Shown: positions 33,625 through 42,596 of the stretch, piece after piece
Position numbering within the stretch: position 1 is the first letter of the stretch
How the letters are laid out: each line of letters starts with the position of its first letter
NCBI RefSeq assembly: GCF_050971785.1
Contig: NZ_JBPCCU010000007.1
Span: 372,001 to 436,000 of the forward strand
Source: Actinomadura_E scrupuli
GTDB lineage: Bacteria; Actinomycetota; Actinomycetes; Streptosporangiales; Streptosporangiaceae
Direction: 5' to 3'
DNA length: 64,000 nucleotides
Position numbers and translations under genes: made by a program
The notes under the pieces: generated by a model
Told to the model about the DNA's origin: nothing
Seen by the model: the letters and a program-made list of their open reading frames with translations, nothing else
Databases searched by the model: none

Positions 33625-34512
33625 TCAGGCCGTCTTGGGGAAGCGGTCGGAGTGGTCGGCCTGGATCCAGCCCGGGTACTCGGGCGGCAGCGCGCTGGCG
33701 GCGTCCAGTTCGGCGAGGTCCTGCGGGGTGAGCTCCAGCTCGATGGCGGAGAGGTTCTCCAGGAGCTGCTCCGGGCGCCTGGCGCCGATGACGGTGCTGG
33801 TCACCCCCGGTTGCGCGAGCACCCAGGCGAGCGCGACCCGGGGCACGCCCACCTCGTGGCGGGCGGCCACCAGGCGCAGGGCGTCGATGACGTCGTAGGC
33901 GCGCTCCAAGTCCACCGGCGGGAACTCGAACCGGGCGCGCCGGGAGTTACCGGCCCGCGCGCCGGTCCGGTCGAACCTGCCGGACAGCAGGCCGGCGGCC
34001 AGCGGGCTCCAGACCAGCAGGCCGAGGTCCTGGTCGCGGACCAGCGGGAGGATCTCACGTTCGATGTCGCGCCCCGCGAGCGAGTAGTAGGACTGCAGGG
34101 AGCAGAACCGCGCCCATCCCCGCCGCTCGGAGACGCCCAGGGCCTTCATCATCTGCCAGGCGGTGAGGTTGGAGGCACCGACATAGCGGATCTTGCCCTG
34201 GCGTACGGCGTCGTCGAGGGCGGCCAGGGACTCCTCGAAGGGCGTGATCGGGTCGATGTTGTGGATCTGGTAGAGGTCGACGTGGTCGGTGCGGAGCCTG
34301 CGCAGGCTGTCCTCCAGCGCCCGCATGATGTGCAGCCGGGACTGGCCGACGTCGTTGGGGCCGGGGGCCACCCGCGCGGTCATCTTGGTGGCCAGCACCA
34401 CGTCGCGGCGGCGTGCCCCCAGCACTTGGCCGAGGAACTCCTCCGACTCTCCCCCGCCGTACATGTCGGCGGTGTCGATGAGGTTCACCCCGTGATCGAG
34501 TGCGGTGCCCAC
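33625..34512 (-). CDS. Aldo/keto reductase, lacking its N-terminus
   Basis: 295 residues from GTG 34512. LIDTADMYGGGESEEFLGQVL carries the catalytic Asp and Tyr; Lys is in LATKMTARV; HNIDPITPFEESLAALDDAV, KIRYVGASNLT and STVIGARRPEQLLENL complete the TIM barrel. The usual 35-45 first residues, with the first strand and the GTMTFG-type segment, are missing: upstream codons read TDHL and then reach a TAG at 34558-34560, and the facing AraC gene starts within the same bases. The gene appears 5'-deleted. The remaining chain might still fold, but loss of the first barrel strand makes that doubtful. Confidence 0.85.
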   Translation of the reverse strand: MGTALDHGVNLIDTADMYGGGESEEFLGQVLGARRRDVVLATKMTARVAPGPNDVGQSRLHIMRALEDSLRRLRTDHVDLYQIHNIDPITPFEESLAALDDAVRQGKIRYVGASNLTAWQMMKALGVSERRGWARFCSLQSYYSLAGRDIEREILPLVRDQDLGLLVWSPLAAGLLSGRFDRTGARAGNSRRARFEFPPVDLERAYDVIDALRLVAARHEVGVPRVALAWVLAQPGVTSTVIGARRPEQLLENLSAIELELTPQDLAELDAASALPPEYPGWIQADHSDRFPKTA

Positions 34513-34585
34513 CAGATGATCGGTCTCCGGTGGCCGCTGGTCCCTGCGCTTCCGGAGCTACCGGCACGTCAAGATCGGCGCGATC

Positions 34586-35407
34586 ATGTCCGGCAGGTGC
34601 TGGCTCACCGTCGACGGCGCGCCCCCGCTGCGGCTGTCGGCGGGTGACTGCTACCTCCTCACGGGCGGTCGGCCGTACGAGGTCGCCAACGATCTGAGCC
34701 TCGAGCCGGACGACGGCCACGAGGTCTACCTCCGGGCGCCCAACGTCATGAGCGTGCGGTACGGCACCGCCGTCCCGGGCGAGGAGCAGACCGTCATCAT
34801 CGGCGGCAGCATCACCCTCGACGACACGAGCGCGGCCCTCCTGCTCGACTGCCTGCCTCCCGCCGCGCGCATCCCCGCCGGCAGTCCCCCGGCCCGGGCC
34901 CTCCGCCCGGTGCTGGCGATGCTGGCCGACGAGACCGCGGCCGAACCGCTCGGGGCGACGGTGATGATCGGGCACCTGACCCAGATCCTGTTCATCCAGG
35001 CCCTGCGCGCCCACCTCGCCGGTGCGGACGACGTCCCGGGCTGGCTGGGTGCGCTGAAGGACCCGCAGATCGGTGCCGCGCTCGCGCTGATGCACCGGCA
35101 GGCCACCCGCCGGTGGACGGTCGCCGGCCTCGCGGCCGAGGTGGGCATGTCACGCTCCAGCTTCGCCCTGCGGTTCAAGACCCTCGTCGGGCTACCGCCG
35201 CTGGACTACCTGCTGCACTGGCGTATCCGGTCGGCGGCCGAGGCGCTGCGGGCCGGAGATCGTACGGTCTCGTCCGTCGCCACCGAGTGGGGGTACGCCT
35301 CCGAGAGCGCCTTCAGCAACGCCTTCAAACGGGTCACCGGCCGGCCGCCCGCCCGCTACCGGACCGCGGAGCCCGTCCCCCCTGCGGCCCCGCCTCTGTA
35401 CGAATGA
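34586..35407 (+). CDS. AraC family regulator with cupin-type sensor domain, lacking its N-terminus
   Basis: 273 residues from ATG 34586. The sensor half contains CWLTVDGAPPLRLSAGDCYLLTGGRPYEVAND; the C-terminal 100 residues hold the double helix-turn-helix (WTVAGLAAEVGMSRSSFALRFKTLVGLPPLDYL and VSSVATEWGYASESAFSNAFKRVTGRPP). Homology continues 5' of the ATG (VSGGRWSLRFRSYRHVKIGAI, 34523-34585) but a TGA at 34517-34519 blocks the frame and no start codon lies between. About 20 family residues and the promoter are gone. It abuts the equally truncated aldo/keto reductase, which it probably used to regulate. Confidence 0.85.
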   Translation: MSGRCWLTVDGAPPLRLSAGDCYLLTGGRPYEVANDLSLEPDDGHEVYLRAPNVMSVRYGTAVPGEEQTVIIGGSITLDDTSAALLLDCLPPAARIPAGSPPARALRPVLAMLADETAAEPLGATVMIGHLTQILFIQALRAHLAGADDVPGWLGALKDPQIGAALALMHRQATRRWTVAGLAAEVGMSRSSFALRFKTLVGLPPLDYLLHWRIRSAAEALRAGDRTVSSVATEWGYASESAFSNAFKRVTGRPPARYRTAEPVPPAAPPLYE

Positions 35408-35547
35408 CCTCCCGCCGCGCGGCCGGGGCGTAGTTCACCTGGCCGGCCGAGGGCCCTGAGACCGGTCCCAGCCGGAGAGCTGGCACGAACATGCCATGGC
35501 GCAACGACGCCAGCGGATCTTGTTGACCGGGGCGCGAGACGGATCAG

Positions 35548-38500
35548 ATGCTGTGCCATCATCCGCTCGCCAAAGGGATCCCCTTGCTTCTAAATCCAGT
35601 CTGCAGGCGAGGGCTGATCGCCCTCGGTGCGGTCACCGCCCTGACGGTGGGGGTCACCCCGGCCGCCACCGCGGCACCCGCCGGCCCGTCCGGCCCGGTC
35701 TCGCCTCGCGGCCCCGTCACTCAACAGTCACCGGGGGCGGGCAGCACGCGCAGCGTCACCCTGATCACCGGCGACAGGGTCACGATCGACACCGCCGCCG
35801 ACGGCACCGTCGTCCAGTCCGTACGAGGCCCCAACGGGAAGACCGCCGACTTCGTCCGCACCGTCGTCGACGGGGCGACCTACGTCTATCCCAACGCCGT
35901 GCTCCCCTACGTCTCCGGGGGGATACTCGACAAGCGGCTGTTCAACGTGACCAAGCTGATCGCCGACGGTTACGATGACGCGCACACCGGCAAGCTGCCG
36001 CTGATCTTCCGCTACACCGACGCCGCCGCCCGCTCCCGGAACAAGACGAGCGTGGCCGGCGCCACGGTCGTACGCCCACTCGACAGCGTGAAGGGCGCGG
36101 CCGTCACGCAGGAGCGCACGCAGGCCTCGAAGTTCTGGTCTTCGTTGACGGCGGCCCCGGCCGGTACCGCGGCCCGGCGGGGGCCGGGCGGCCCGACGTT
36201 CGCCAATGGCATCGCCAAGGTGTGGCTCGACGGCAAGGTGACGGTCGACCTGGCCGAATCGACCGCGCAGATCGGTGCGCAGAAGGTCTGGCAGGGCGGG
36301 GACACCGGGCAGGGCGTGAACGTCGCGGTGCTCGACACCGGCGTGGACGCCGAACACCCGGACCTCGCGGGGCAGGTCGCCACCACCGCCAGCTTCGTCC
36401 CATACGAGGAGGATGTCACCGACTACGTCGGCCACGGTACGCATGTGGCCTCGACGATCGCGGGCACCGGTGCCGCGTCGGACGGGAAGGAGAAGGGCGT
36501 CGCCCCCGGCGCCCGGCTGGACGTCGGCAAGGTGCTCAACAGCGAGGGCAGCGGCCAGGACTCCTGGATCATCGCGGGGATGGAGTGGGCCGCCCGGCAG
36601 AAGCACGCCAAGATCATCAGTATGAGCCTGGGCGGCGCCGGCGACGGCACCGACCCGATGAGCGAGTCGGTCAACCAGCTCAGCTCCGAGACCGGCGCGT
36701 TGTTCGTCATCGCCGCCGGCAACGGTGGCCCGCAGAGCATCGGCAGCCCGGGTGCGGCGGACTCCGCGCTCACCGTCGGCGCGGTCGACTCCGCCGACAA
36801 GCTCGCCGAGTTCTCCAGCCAGGGCCCGCGATCGGGCGACGGCGGGCTGAAGCCGGAACTCACCGCACCCGGCGTCGACATCCTCGCCGCGCGCTCCCAC
36901 TTCGTCCGGGGCGGCTCGGGCTACTACACGACGATGAGCGGCACCTCGATGGCCACGCCGCACGTCGCCGGCGCCGCCGCGCTGCTGGCCGCCACGCACC
37001 CCGGCTGGACCGGCCAGCAGCTCAAGCAGGCGCTCGTCAGCAGCGTCAAGCCCACCCCGGCGTACACCCCGTACCAGGCGGGCGCAGGGCGGCTCGACGC
37101 CTTCGCGGCGGTGCACGCGACGATCTTCGCCACCGTCACCGCCTACTCCGGCTTCCACCCCTGGCCGCAGAAGCCGGGCGAGACCGAGGTCAAGCAGGTG
37201 ACGTACACCAACGTCGGCGACACCGCGGTCACCCTCGACCTGGCCATCGACGCCGCCGCGGCGCCGGCCGGGCTCTTCACCCTCTCCGCCGGCCGGGTCA
37301 CCGTTCCCGCGCACGGCACCGCCTCGGTCACGGAGACCGCGGAGCTGGACCGGCTGCCGGTCGATCAGCAGGTCAGCGGCATGATCAACGCCACCGACAG
37401 CTCCGGAACGGTCCGGGCGCACACCCTCATCGGCGCCGGCAGGGAAGGGCAGCGGCAGAACCTGACCGTCATCGCCAAGGACCGCTCGGGCAAGCCGCTG
37501 GCCTGCCCGGCCGACGAGTACCGGTGCCAGGTCATCATCGCCGGCAAGAACCGCTTCGCGACGATGCAGCTCGACGAGTCCGGCACCGGCACCATCCGGC
37601 TGCCCGTCGGCAGCTGGAGCGGCTGGATCGACGCCCAGGTGCAGGGGGCCAACGGGCCGCACTCGCGCGGTATGGCCAAGCTCAGCTTCAACGACATCTC
37701 GCTGGACCGGGACCGGACGGTCGTCCTGGACGCCGGTGCGGCCCGCCGGGTCGAGGCGTACGTGCCTCAGGCGGCGATCCCCGCCGCGGTACGGCTGGAC
37801 GTCAGACGGTCGTGGGGCAAGAGCGGGACCGAGGGTTACAGCAGCGTCGAGAGTTCGGTCCTGCCGAACGAGTCGTACGACAGCGTGTGGGCGCTTCCCA
37901 CCGGCAAGAAGGTGACCGACGGTGAGTTCGAGTTCGGTGCCCGCTTCCGGCTGGAGCAACCCGCGCTGACCGTCGCCACGAAGTCGCGTACCTACGACGA
38001 CCTGCTGGTCAAGCGAGCGGCGACGCCGCTGCCGGCCGGCACCGGGAAGCTGTCGGCGGTCTTCGCCGGCGACGGCGCGGCGGCCGAGCTGGCCCGGCGC
38101 GACGTCCGCGGCAAGGCCGTGGTGGTACGGCGCAGCGACACAGTCGGGATCGGGGAGCAGGCGAAGGACGCGGCGGCCGCCGGCGCGAAGCTGCTCCTGG
38201 TCGTCAACGACGGCGTCGGCCGGCTGGGGCCGTGGGACGAGAATCCCTGGACCCCGGAGAGCCCGGCCCCGGTGACGGTGGCGACGCTCACCGCCGACGA
38301 GGGTACTGAGCTGATCGACGCGCTGCGTCGTGGAAGCGTCCCGCTGACGGTCACCTCGAACCCCACCACCGACTACCTGTACGACGTGGTGCACCACTGG
38401 GCCGGCTCGGTCCCCGTGAAACCGGCCTTCCGGTCGACGCCCCGCGACCTGGCCCGGATCGACGTCTCCTTCCGCAACTTCCGGCCGGGCAAGGCGCTGG

Positions 38501-39354
38501 AATTCCGCCCCGACGTCTGGCGCGGCTGGGCGGTCGGCAACATGCTCACCGCCCCCGCCCAGGGTGAGCGGACCGACTGGGTCACCGCCGAAACCAGCTG
38601 GCTGGACGACGCGATGATCCTCAGCGAGACCGGGCAGCACCTCCTCGACGTCGGCCACTACGCGGCCGGGTCGGTCAGCAGGATCCATTGGTTCGGGCCG
38701 ATCCAGCGCCCGCGGATGGGTCCCATCGGCTACCTGCCGGTGCGGTACCTCGACGGGGTCTACATTCCCGTGCCCGGCTGGGGCGACTCGGGCGCAGGCC
38801 ATGTGGGCGACGCGCTCGGCAACTTCGACGTCAAGGACTACGCGGCGCTCTACCAGGGTGATCAGCTGCTCAGGTGGGGCAACGCCGAGTATCTGCCGGT
38901 CACCGGGCTCGCCGCGCAGCGCCTGCCCTACCGGCTGGTGGTCGACAACGACCGGGGCTCATGGGCCCGCCCGTACTCGACCCACACGCTGACCGAGTGG
39001 AACTTCACCTCCGCGGTCACCGGGTCCGAGGCGGCGCAGACCCTGCCGCTGATCCAGCTCGACTACGGGGTGGAGACCGACACGGCGGGCCGGGCGGCCC
39101 GGCGTACCGAGCTGACGGTGGCCGCCTCGCACCTGCCCGGCGTGACGGCCGGCATCAAGAAGCTCGCCCTCGAAGTCTCCTACGACGACGGGGCGACCTG
39201 GCAGCGGACCACGCTGGTGCGCCACCAGGGCGGATCGCGGGCCACTCTCAAGGCCCCGGAGTCCGCCGCCTTCGTCACCCTCCGGGTCACCGCCGGGGAC
39301 AGCGCCGGCAACGACGTCTCGCAGACGATCACCCGGGCGTTCGGCCTGCGCTGA
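35548..39354 (+). CDS. Secreted S8 subtilisin-like serine protease (large)
   Basis: 1268 residues if ATG 35548 is used. TTG 35584 has a better ribosome site (AAGGGA, 5-6 bases) and gives a cleaner signal peptide (CRRGLIALGAVTALTVGVTPAATA), so the true protein may be 12 residues shorter. Catalytic residues in the 35548 numbering: Asp263 (AVLDTGVDAEHP), His296 (GHGTHVAST) and Ser467 (SGTSMATPHVAG). A propeptide of about 230 residues precedes. The 700-residue C-terminal part contains Ig-like segments and a PA-like segment (about 830-900, DVRGKAVVVRRSDTV). It has no Asp boxes, unlike the other subtilase of the window. A TrmB/LuxR-type regulator gene is convergent downstream. Confidence 0.93.
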   Translation: MLCHHPLAKGIPLLLNPVCRRGLIALGAVTALTVGVTPAATAAPAGPSGPVSPRGPVTQQSPGAGSTRSVTLITGDRVTIDTAADGTVVQSVRGPNGKTADFVRTVVDGATYVYPNAVLPYVSGGILDKRLFNVTKLIADGYDDAHTGKLPLIFRYTDAAARSRNKTSVAGATVVRPLDSVKGAAVTQERTQASKFWSSLTAAPAGTAARRGPGGPTFANGIAKVWLDGKVTVDLAESTAQIGAQKVWQGGDTGQGVNVAVLDTGVDAEHPDLAGQVATTASFVPYEEDVTDYVGHGTHVASTIAGTGAASDGKEKGVAPGARLDVGKVLNSEGSGQDSWIIAGMEWAARQKHAKIISMSLGGAGDGTDPMSESVNQLSSETGALFVIAAGNGGPQSIGSPGAADSALTVGAVDSADKLAEFSSQGPRSGDGGLKPELTAPGVDILAARSHFVRGGSGYYTTMSGTSMATPHVAGAAALLAATHPGWTGQQLKQALVSSVKPTPAYTPYQAGAGRLDAFAAVHATIFATVTAYSGFHPWPQKPGETEVKQVTYTNVGDTAVTLDLAIDAAAAPAGLFTLSAGRVTVPAHGTASVTETAELDRLPVDQQVSGMINATDSSGTVRAHTLIGAGREGQRQNLTVIAKDRSGKPLACPADEYRCQVIIAGKNRFATMQLDESGTGTIRLPVGSWSGWIDAQVQGANGPHSRGMAKLSFNDISLDRDRTVVLDAGAARRVEAYVPQAAIPAAVRLDVRRSWGKSGTEGYSSVESSVLPNESYDSVWALPTGKKVTDGEFEFGARFRLEQPALTVATKSRTYDDLLVKRAATPLPAGTGKLSAVFAGDGAAAELARRDVRGKAVVVRRSDTVGIGEQAKDAAAAGAKLLLVVNDGVGRLGPWDENPWTPESPAPVTVATLTADEGTELIDALRRGSVPLTVTSNPTTDYLYDVVHHWAGSVPVKPAFRSTPRDLARIDVSFRNFRPGKALEFRPDVWRGWAVGNMLTAPAQGERTDWVTAETSWLDDAMILSETGQHLLDVGHYAAGSVSRIHWFGPIQRPRMGPIGYLPVRYLDGVYIPVPGWGDSGAGHVGDALGNFDVKDYAALYQGDQLLRWGNAEYLPVTGLAAQRLPYRLVVDNDRGSWARPYSTHTLTEWNFTSAVTGSEAAQTLPLIQLDYGVETDTAGRAARRTELTVAASHLPGVTAGIKKLALEVSYDDGATWQRTTLVRHQGGSRATLKAPESAAFVTLRVTAGDSAGNDVSQTITRAFGLR

Positions 39355-39369
39355 CGGCATGACGTACAC

Positions 39370-39412
39370 CGCCGCTGGGCGGGGCCACGGCCAGTGGCCC
39401 CGCCCGGCGGCG
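39370..39412. terminator. Bidirectional terminator between subtilase and regulator
   Basis: A hairpin with the perfect core GGGCGGGGCCAC (39377-39388) and its complement (39394-39405), extended to 19 pairs with one G-T pair over 39370-39412, loop GGCCA. It lies 15 bases after the subtilase stop and 50 bases after the stop of the convergent regulator. Confidence 0.8.
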
Positions 39413-39461
39413 TCCCGGGGCACAGCACATCGTCCGGCGGGCGGGCGGTGTCACCGCCCGG

Positions 39462-40430
39462 TCAGAGCCAGCCGCGCTCCCGGGCCTGCCAGCCCAGTTG
39501 CAGCCGCGACCGGGAGCCGGTGCGCTCCATCAGCTGCTGGACGCGGCGTGCGAGGGTGCGCCGGCTGAGCCCGAGTCGGGCCCCGGCCGCCTCGTCGGTG
39601 AGGCCGGCGACCAGCAGGGACAGCAGATGCCGGTCGTCGGCGGAGATCGCGGCCTCGGCCGCCAGATCGTCCGCCTCGGTCACCGACAGCGGGCTGGCGC
39701 GGGCCCACACGGTCTCGAAGAGCGCGACGAGCGCGTCCAGCAGTCCGCACGGGTGGACCAGCAGTGCCGCGTCGTGCGCGGGCATGGTCCAGTCCAGCGG
39801 CAGCAAGGCCAGTTCCCGGTCGGCGACCGCGAGCTTGGTCGGCAGCCCGTCGGTGATCCGGGCCTGCTCGCCGGAGCGGACGTGGGAGGCCGCGCTGGCG
39901 GCGAGCACCGCATCGGCCAGCGCCGAGCTGTCGTAGACGGCCCGGTAGGCCACGCCGGCGGCCTCGCGGTCCAGCTGGGTACGGTTCACCTCGGTGGAGG
40001 CCGCGTACGGCGGCGCCACCAGCACCCGCATCTCCTCGCGCGCCGTACGCTGCACCCGGTCGAACGCCCGGCCCACCGCGGCCGGGCCGGACACGATCTC
40101 GATCAGATCCTCGGTCCGCCGGTTGCTGACCCGGTTGTAGGCCTCCGCGGCCAGCCGGTGCGCCGCCTCACGGGTCCGTTCCAGCTCCTCCACCCGGCGC
40201 CGGATGAGCTGCTCGACCGCCAGCTCGGGCGGCACCGGCACGACCCGTTCCTGCGGTGGCGGCGTGCGGTGCACGAACCCCTCGCGCTGCAGGGCGGCGA
40301 CGGCACGGCGCACCTGGGCGACGCTCAGCCCCACCCGGTCGGCGAGCTGCGCGACGGACGCCCCGCCCTGCCGGACCAGCGAGAGATACGTCGACTCCTC
40401 CGCGGCGCTCAGCCCGGCAGACCTCAGCAC
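39462..40430 (-). CDS. TrmB-like N-terminal / LuxR-type C-terminal HTH transcriptional regulator
   Basis: 322 residues from GTG 40430, with GGAGGG 6 bases upstream. Same domain plan as the regulator at 17144-18100: N-terminal winged helix (LSAAEESTYLSLVRQGGASVAQLADRVGLSVAQVRRAVAALQREGFV), a helical linker (VEQLIRRRVEELERTREAAHRLAAEAYN), a sensor domain with the shared phrases TREEMRVLVAPPYA and LVHPCGLLDALVALFETVWARASPL, and a LuxR-type helix-turn-helix (DDRHLLSLLVAGLTDEAAGARLGLSRRTLARRVQQL). It is convergent with the second subtilase. The repeated pairing suggests that this regulator class controls secreted proteases. Confidence 0.85.
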   Translation of the reverse strand: MLRSAGLSAAEESTYLSLVRQGGASVAQLADRVGLSVAQVRRAVAALQREGFVHRTPPPQERVVPVPPELAVEQLIRRRVEELERTREAAHRLAAEAYNRVSNRRTEDLIEIVSGPAAVGRAFDRVQRTAREEMRVLVAPPYAASTEVNRTQLDREAAGVAYRAVYDSSALADAVLAASAASHVRSGEQARITDGLPTKLAVADRELALLPLDWTMPAHDAALLVHPCGLLDALVALFETVWARASPLSVTEADDLAAEAAISADDRHLLSLLVAGLTDEAAGARLGLSRRTLARRVQQLMERTGSRSRLQLGWQARERGWL

Positions 40431-40613
40431 TTACCACCCTCCAGGCGCATTCGGGTCATGGCGCGGCCACGCTGCGGGCCCGCCATGGACACACAATACG
40501 ACGGCACCCTAAACCTGGATATGGACGTGCACCGGCGACGGTCGTCGCAGGTCCGTGCGTCGCGCCGCCGGCCCGGATGCGGACACGCACGCGCAACTGA
40601 GAGGCTCGGCCGC

Positions 40614-41666
40614 ATGAGCGCCCCCGTCCTCGTCACCGGCGGCAGCGGGTTCGTCGCCGGTCATCTGGTGAACGAACTCCTGGCCCGCGGCTACCCGGTC
40701 CGCACCAGTGTCCGCAGCCTCACGAACGCGGCCAAGGTCCAGCCGCTGGAGCGGCTCGGCAGAGCCTTCCCCGGGAGGCTCGACCTGTTCGAGGCGGACC
40801 TCATGCGGCCGGGATCCTTCGACGGCGCCATGGAGGGCTGCCGCTTCGTGTTCCACGTCGCCTCGCCCTTCCTGATGCCGGAGCAGATCCGGGACGGCCG
40901 GCGGGACGTGCTCGAGCCGGCTCTGCAGGGCACGCGCAACGTCATCGCGAGCATCGACCGCACGCCGACCGTGGAACGGCTGGTCCTCACCTCCACCGTG
41001 GGCGCCATCTTCGGCGACTACGTCGACGTCATGGACATGCCCGACCGGACCCTGACGGAGGAGTACTTCAACACCACCAGCACTCTGGAGAACAACCCGT
41101 ACCACTACGCGAAGACCGTCGCGGAGCGCGAGGCGTGGGACGCCGTCCGGGCGCAGGACCGCTGGGACATGGTCGCCGTCAACCCCGGGCTCGTCCTCGG
41201 CCCGTCGCTCACCCACGCCTCGGATTCGGGAAGCCTGTTCCTGATGGACGAGCTCATGCGCGGCTACTTCTTCTATGGCGCGCCCGACTTCAGTTTCACC
41301 TTCGTCGACGTCCGGGACGTGGCGGTCGCACACGTCCGTGCCGCCGAGCTCGACCCGGCGTCCGATCGCTACATCCTCGCCCGCCCGGAGATGGTCTCCT
41401 TCGCCCAGATGTCGAACATCATCCGGGACAGGTATCCCACCAGGTTCCTGCTTCCCCGCCACAAGGTGCCCGACTGGGCGGTGCGGATCCTGGGACCCCG
41501 CTTCGGGCTCTCGCAGGACTACATCCGCAAGCACCTCGGCATCCGGTTCGCCGTCGACAATCGGCGCAGCGTCCAGGAGCTGGGCATCTCCTACCGGCCC
41601 GTGGCGGAGACGGTCCTGGACCATTACGAGTCGTGGCTGGAACGGCGGCGGGCCGGCGCGTCGTGA
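40614..41666 (+). CDS. NAD-dependent epimerase/dehydratase family (extended SDR, aldehyde or ketone reductase-like)
   Basis: 350 residues from ATG 40614 with GAGAGG 9 bases upstream. LVTGGSGFVAGHLVNELLARG is the nucleotide motif, TSTVGAIFG carries the Ser region, and NPYHYAKTVAE holds Tyr-x3-Lys. The layout, and VRTSVRSL near residue 33 (which suggests NADPH), are those of dihydroflavonol-4-reductase-like carbonyl reductases. An insert near DYVDVMDMPDRTLTEEYFNT is normal for that group. It stands alone, divergent from the TrmB/LuxR-type regulator. Likely a reductase of carbonyl or lactone compounds; substrate unknown. Confidence 0.87.
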   Translation: MSAPVLVTGGSGFVAGHLVNELLARGYPVRTSVRSLTNAAKVQPLERLGRAFPGRLDLFEADLMRPGSFDGAMEGCRFVFHVASPFLMPEQIRDGRRDVLEPALQGTRNVIASIDRTPTVERLVLTSTVGAIFGDYVDVMDMPDRTLTEEYFNTTSTLENNPYHYAKTVAEREAWDAVRAQDRWDMVAVNPGLVLGPSLTHASDSGSLFLMDELMRGYFFYGAPDFSFTFVDVRDVAVAHVRAAELDPASDRYILARPEMVSFAQMSNIIRDRYPTRFLLPRHKVPDWAVRILGPRFGLSQDYIRKHLGIRFAVDNRRSVQELGISYRPVAETVLDHYESWLERRRAGAS

Positions 41667-42004
41667 CCGCATCAGGCAGGCGGCGTACCGCACCTATTGG
41701 CGGCGTGAACGGCTCGGCGGGGTCCGTGGCGGAGCGAGGAACGGCACGCTGCGCCGATCATTTATCTCCCGCTCTGCGGAGTGCATGAAAGCAAGGCGGA
41801 GATGTGGTCGGCGCCCATGCGCACGCCGCTAGCGGCCGAACCGTGACACGCCGGACTGCCAGCAGCTATTGCCGCAAGCTTGACATGCTCGCCCCTCATC
41901 GAGATGCTTATGGCGCACGTTTCGCTGCGGTAACGCAGCACCACAACTGGATAGAGGTGGCAGTCCTATGCACATCCGCCGAAAAGGTAAAGGGTAGGCC
42001 CGCC
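41667..42004. other. Intergenic region with a possible promoter
   Basis: 338 bases without a credible gene and with lower G+C than the flanks. A perfect TTGACA occurs at 41880-41885 and could be the -35 element for the small membrane gene at 42005, but no good TAnnnT box is seen at 17-18 bases; TTATGG further on is the nearest. The leader to the start codon would be about 90 bases. Confidence 0.3.
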
Positions 42005-42271
42005 ATGTGGACCGACCCCGCGCAGCTGGAAAAGCTGCTCTCGGTGGTCGGTCTCAAGGGACTGGGTTTTCTTCTGCTGACGTCACTTGTTGCCCTCCTG
42101 GCCGTTATGCGAATTTTCGCAATGGCGTGCAAGCACAAGGTCGCAGATGGGGAGATCCGGATCCGGTGGGTCGGCCTTCAATTGCGCTGGAAACTGACCA
42201 GCGAAGTATCCGAGGGCGATGCCCCGGATGCGAAGGAGGCCTCTGTGGCCTCCGACAAAGGCGAATCATAG
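42005..42271 (+). CDS. Small single-span membrane protein, hypothetical
   Basis: 88 residues from ATG 42005 with GGTAGG 6 bases upstream. Residues about 15-40 are one hydrophobic helix (GLKGLGFLLLTSLVALLAVMRIFAMAC), followed by a basic/amphipathic part (HKVADGEIRIRWVGLQLRWKL) and an acidic tail. No family recognised. Codon third positions are less GC-biased than in the neighbours, and the upstream DNA is AT-richer, which may indicate later acquisition. Confidence 0.55.
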   Translation: MWTDPAQLEKLLSVVGLKGLGFLLLTSLVALLAVMRIFAMACKHKVADGEIRIRWVGLQLRWKLTSEVSEGDAPDAKEASVASDKGES

Positions 42272-42490
42272 GACCGAGGCCGTAGCCGAGCGGTGGCAAT
42301 GCACCGCGTGAGCTTCGCGTCCGTCGCACCTGCCCGCCGTCTGGCGCAACTCCGCGGCTCCTGTTGATCAGAGAGCGCAGTTCCGCAGCCTTCGGCCGCA
42401 GTCGAGCGCGACACGAAGTCCCGCCGTGGCCAGGACACGACGAAGCGAATCATGCCATCACGGCTGACGCCCTCGTTCATATGAGCGCTA

Positions 42491-42517
42491 GACCCGCCGG
42501 GCTCGGCCCGGCGGGTC
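42491..42517. terminator. 12-bp hairpin
   Basis: GACCCGCCGGGC at 42491-42502 pairs exactly with 42506-42517 over the loop TCG. It lies between the small membrane gene (ends 42271) and the convergent NmrA-like gene (ends 42597), about 80 bases from the latter, so it probably terminates one or both. I see no gene in 42272-42596. Confidence 0.65.
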
Positions 42518-42596
42518 GCGCCTCACAGTGTTCTCAGTCGCCCATGCCGGAAGCACCGGATGCTCCATTGCGTGGCCGGCCTGTCTCTTCCGCGGC

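Noticed and set aside
35728..38802. About 1000-codon open frame antisense to the second subtilase
   Set aside because: No domain in it; it mirrors GC-biased codons of the protease on the other strand.
42272..42596. Possible insertion-sequence remnant
   Set aside because: The DNA differs in composition and holds a hairpin, but no transposase residues or terminal repeats can be read.
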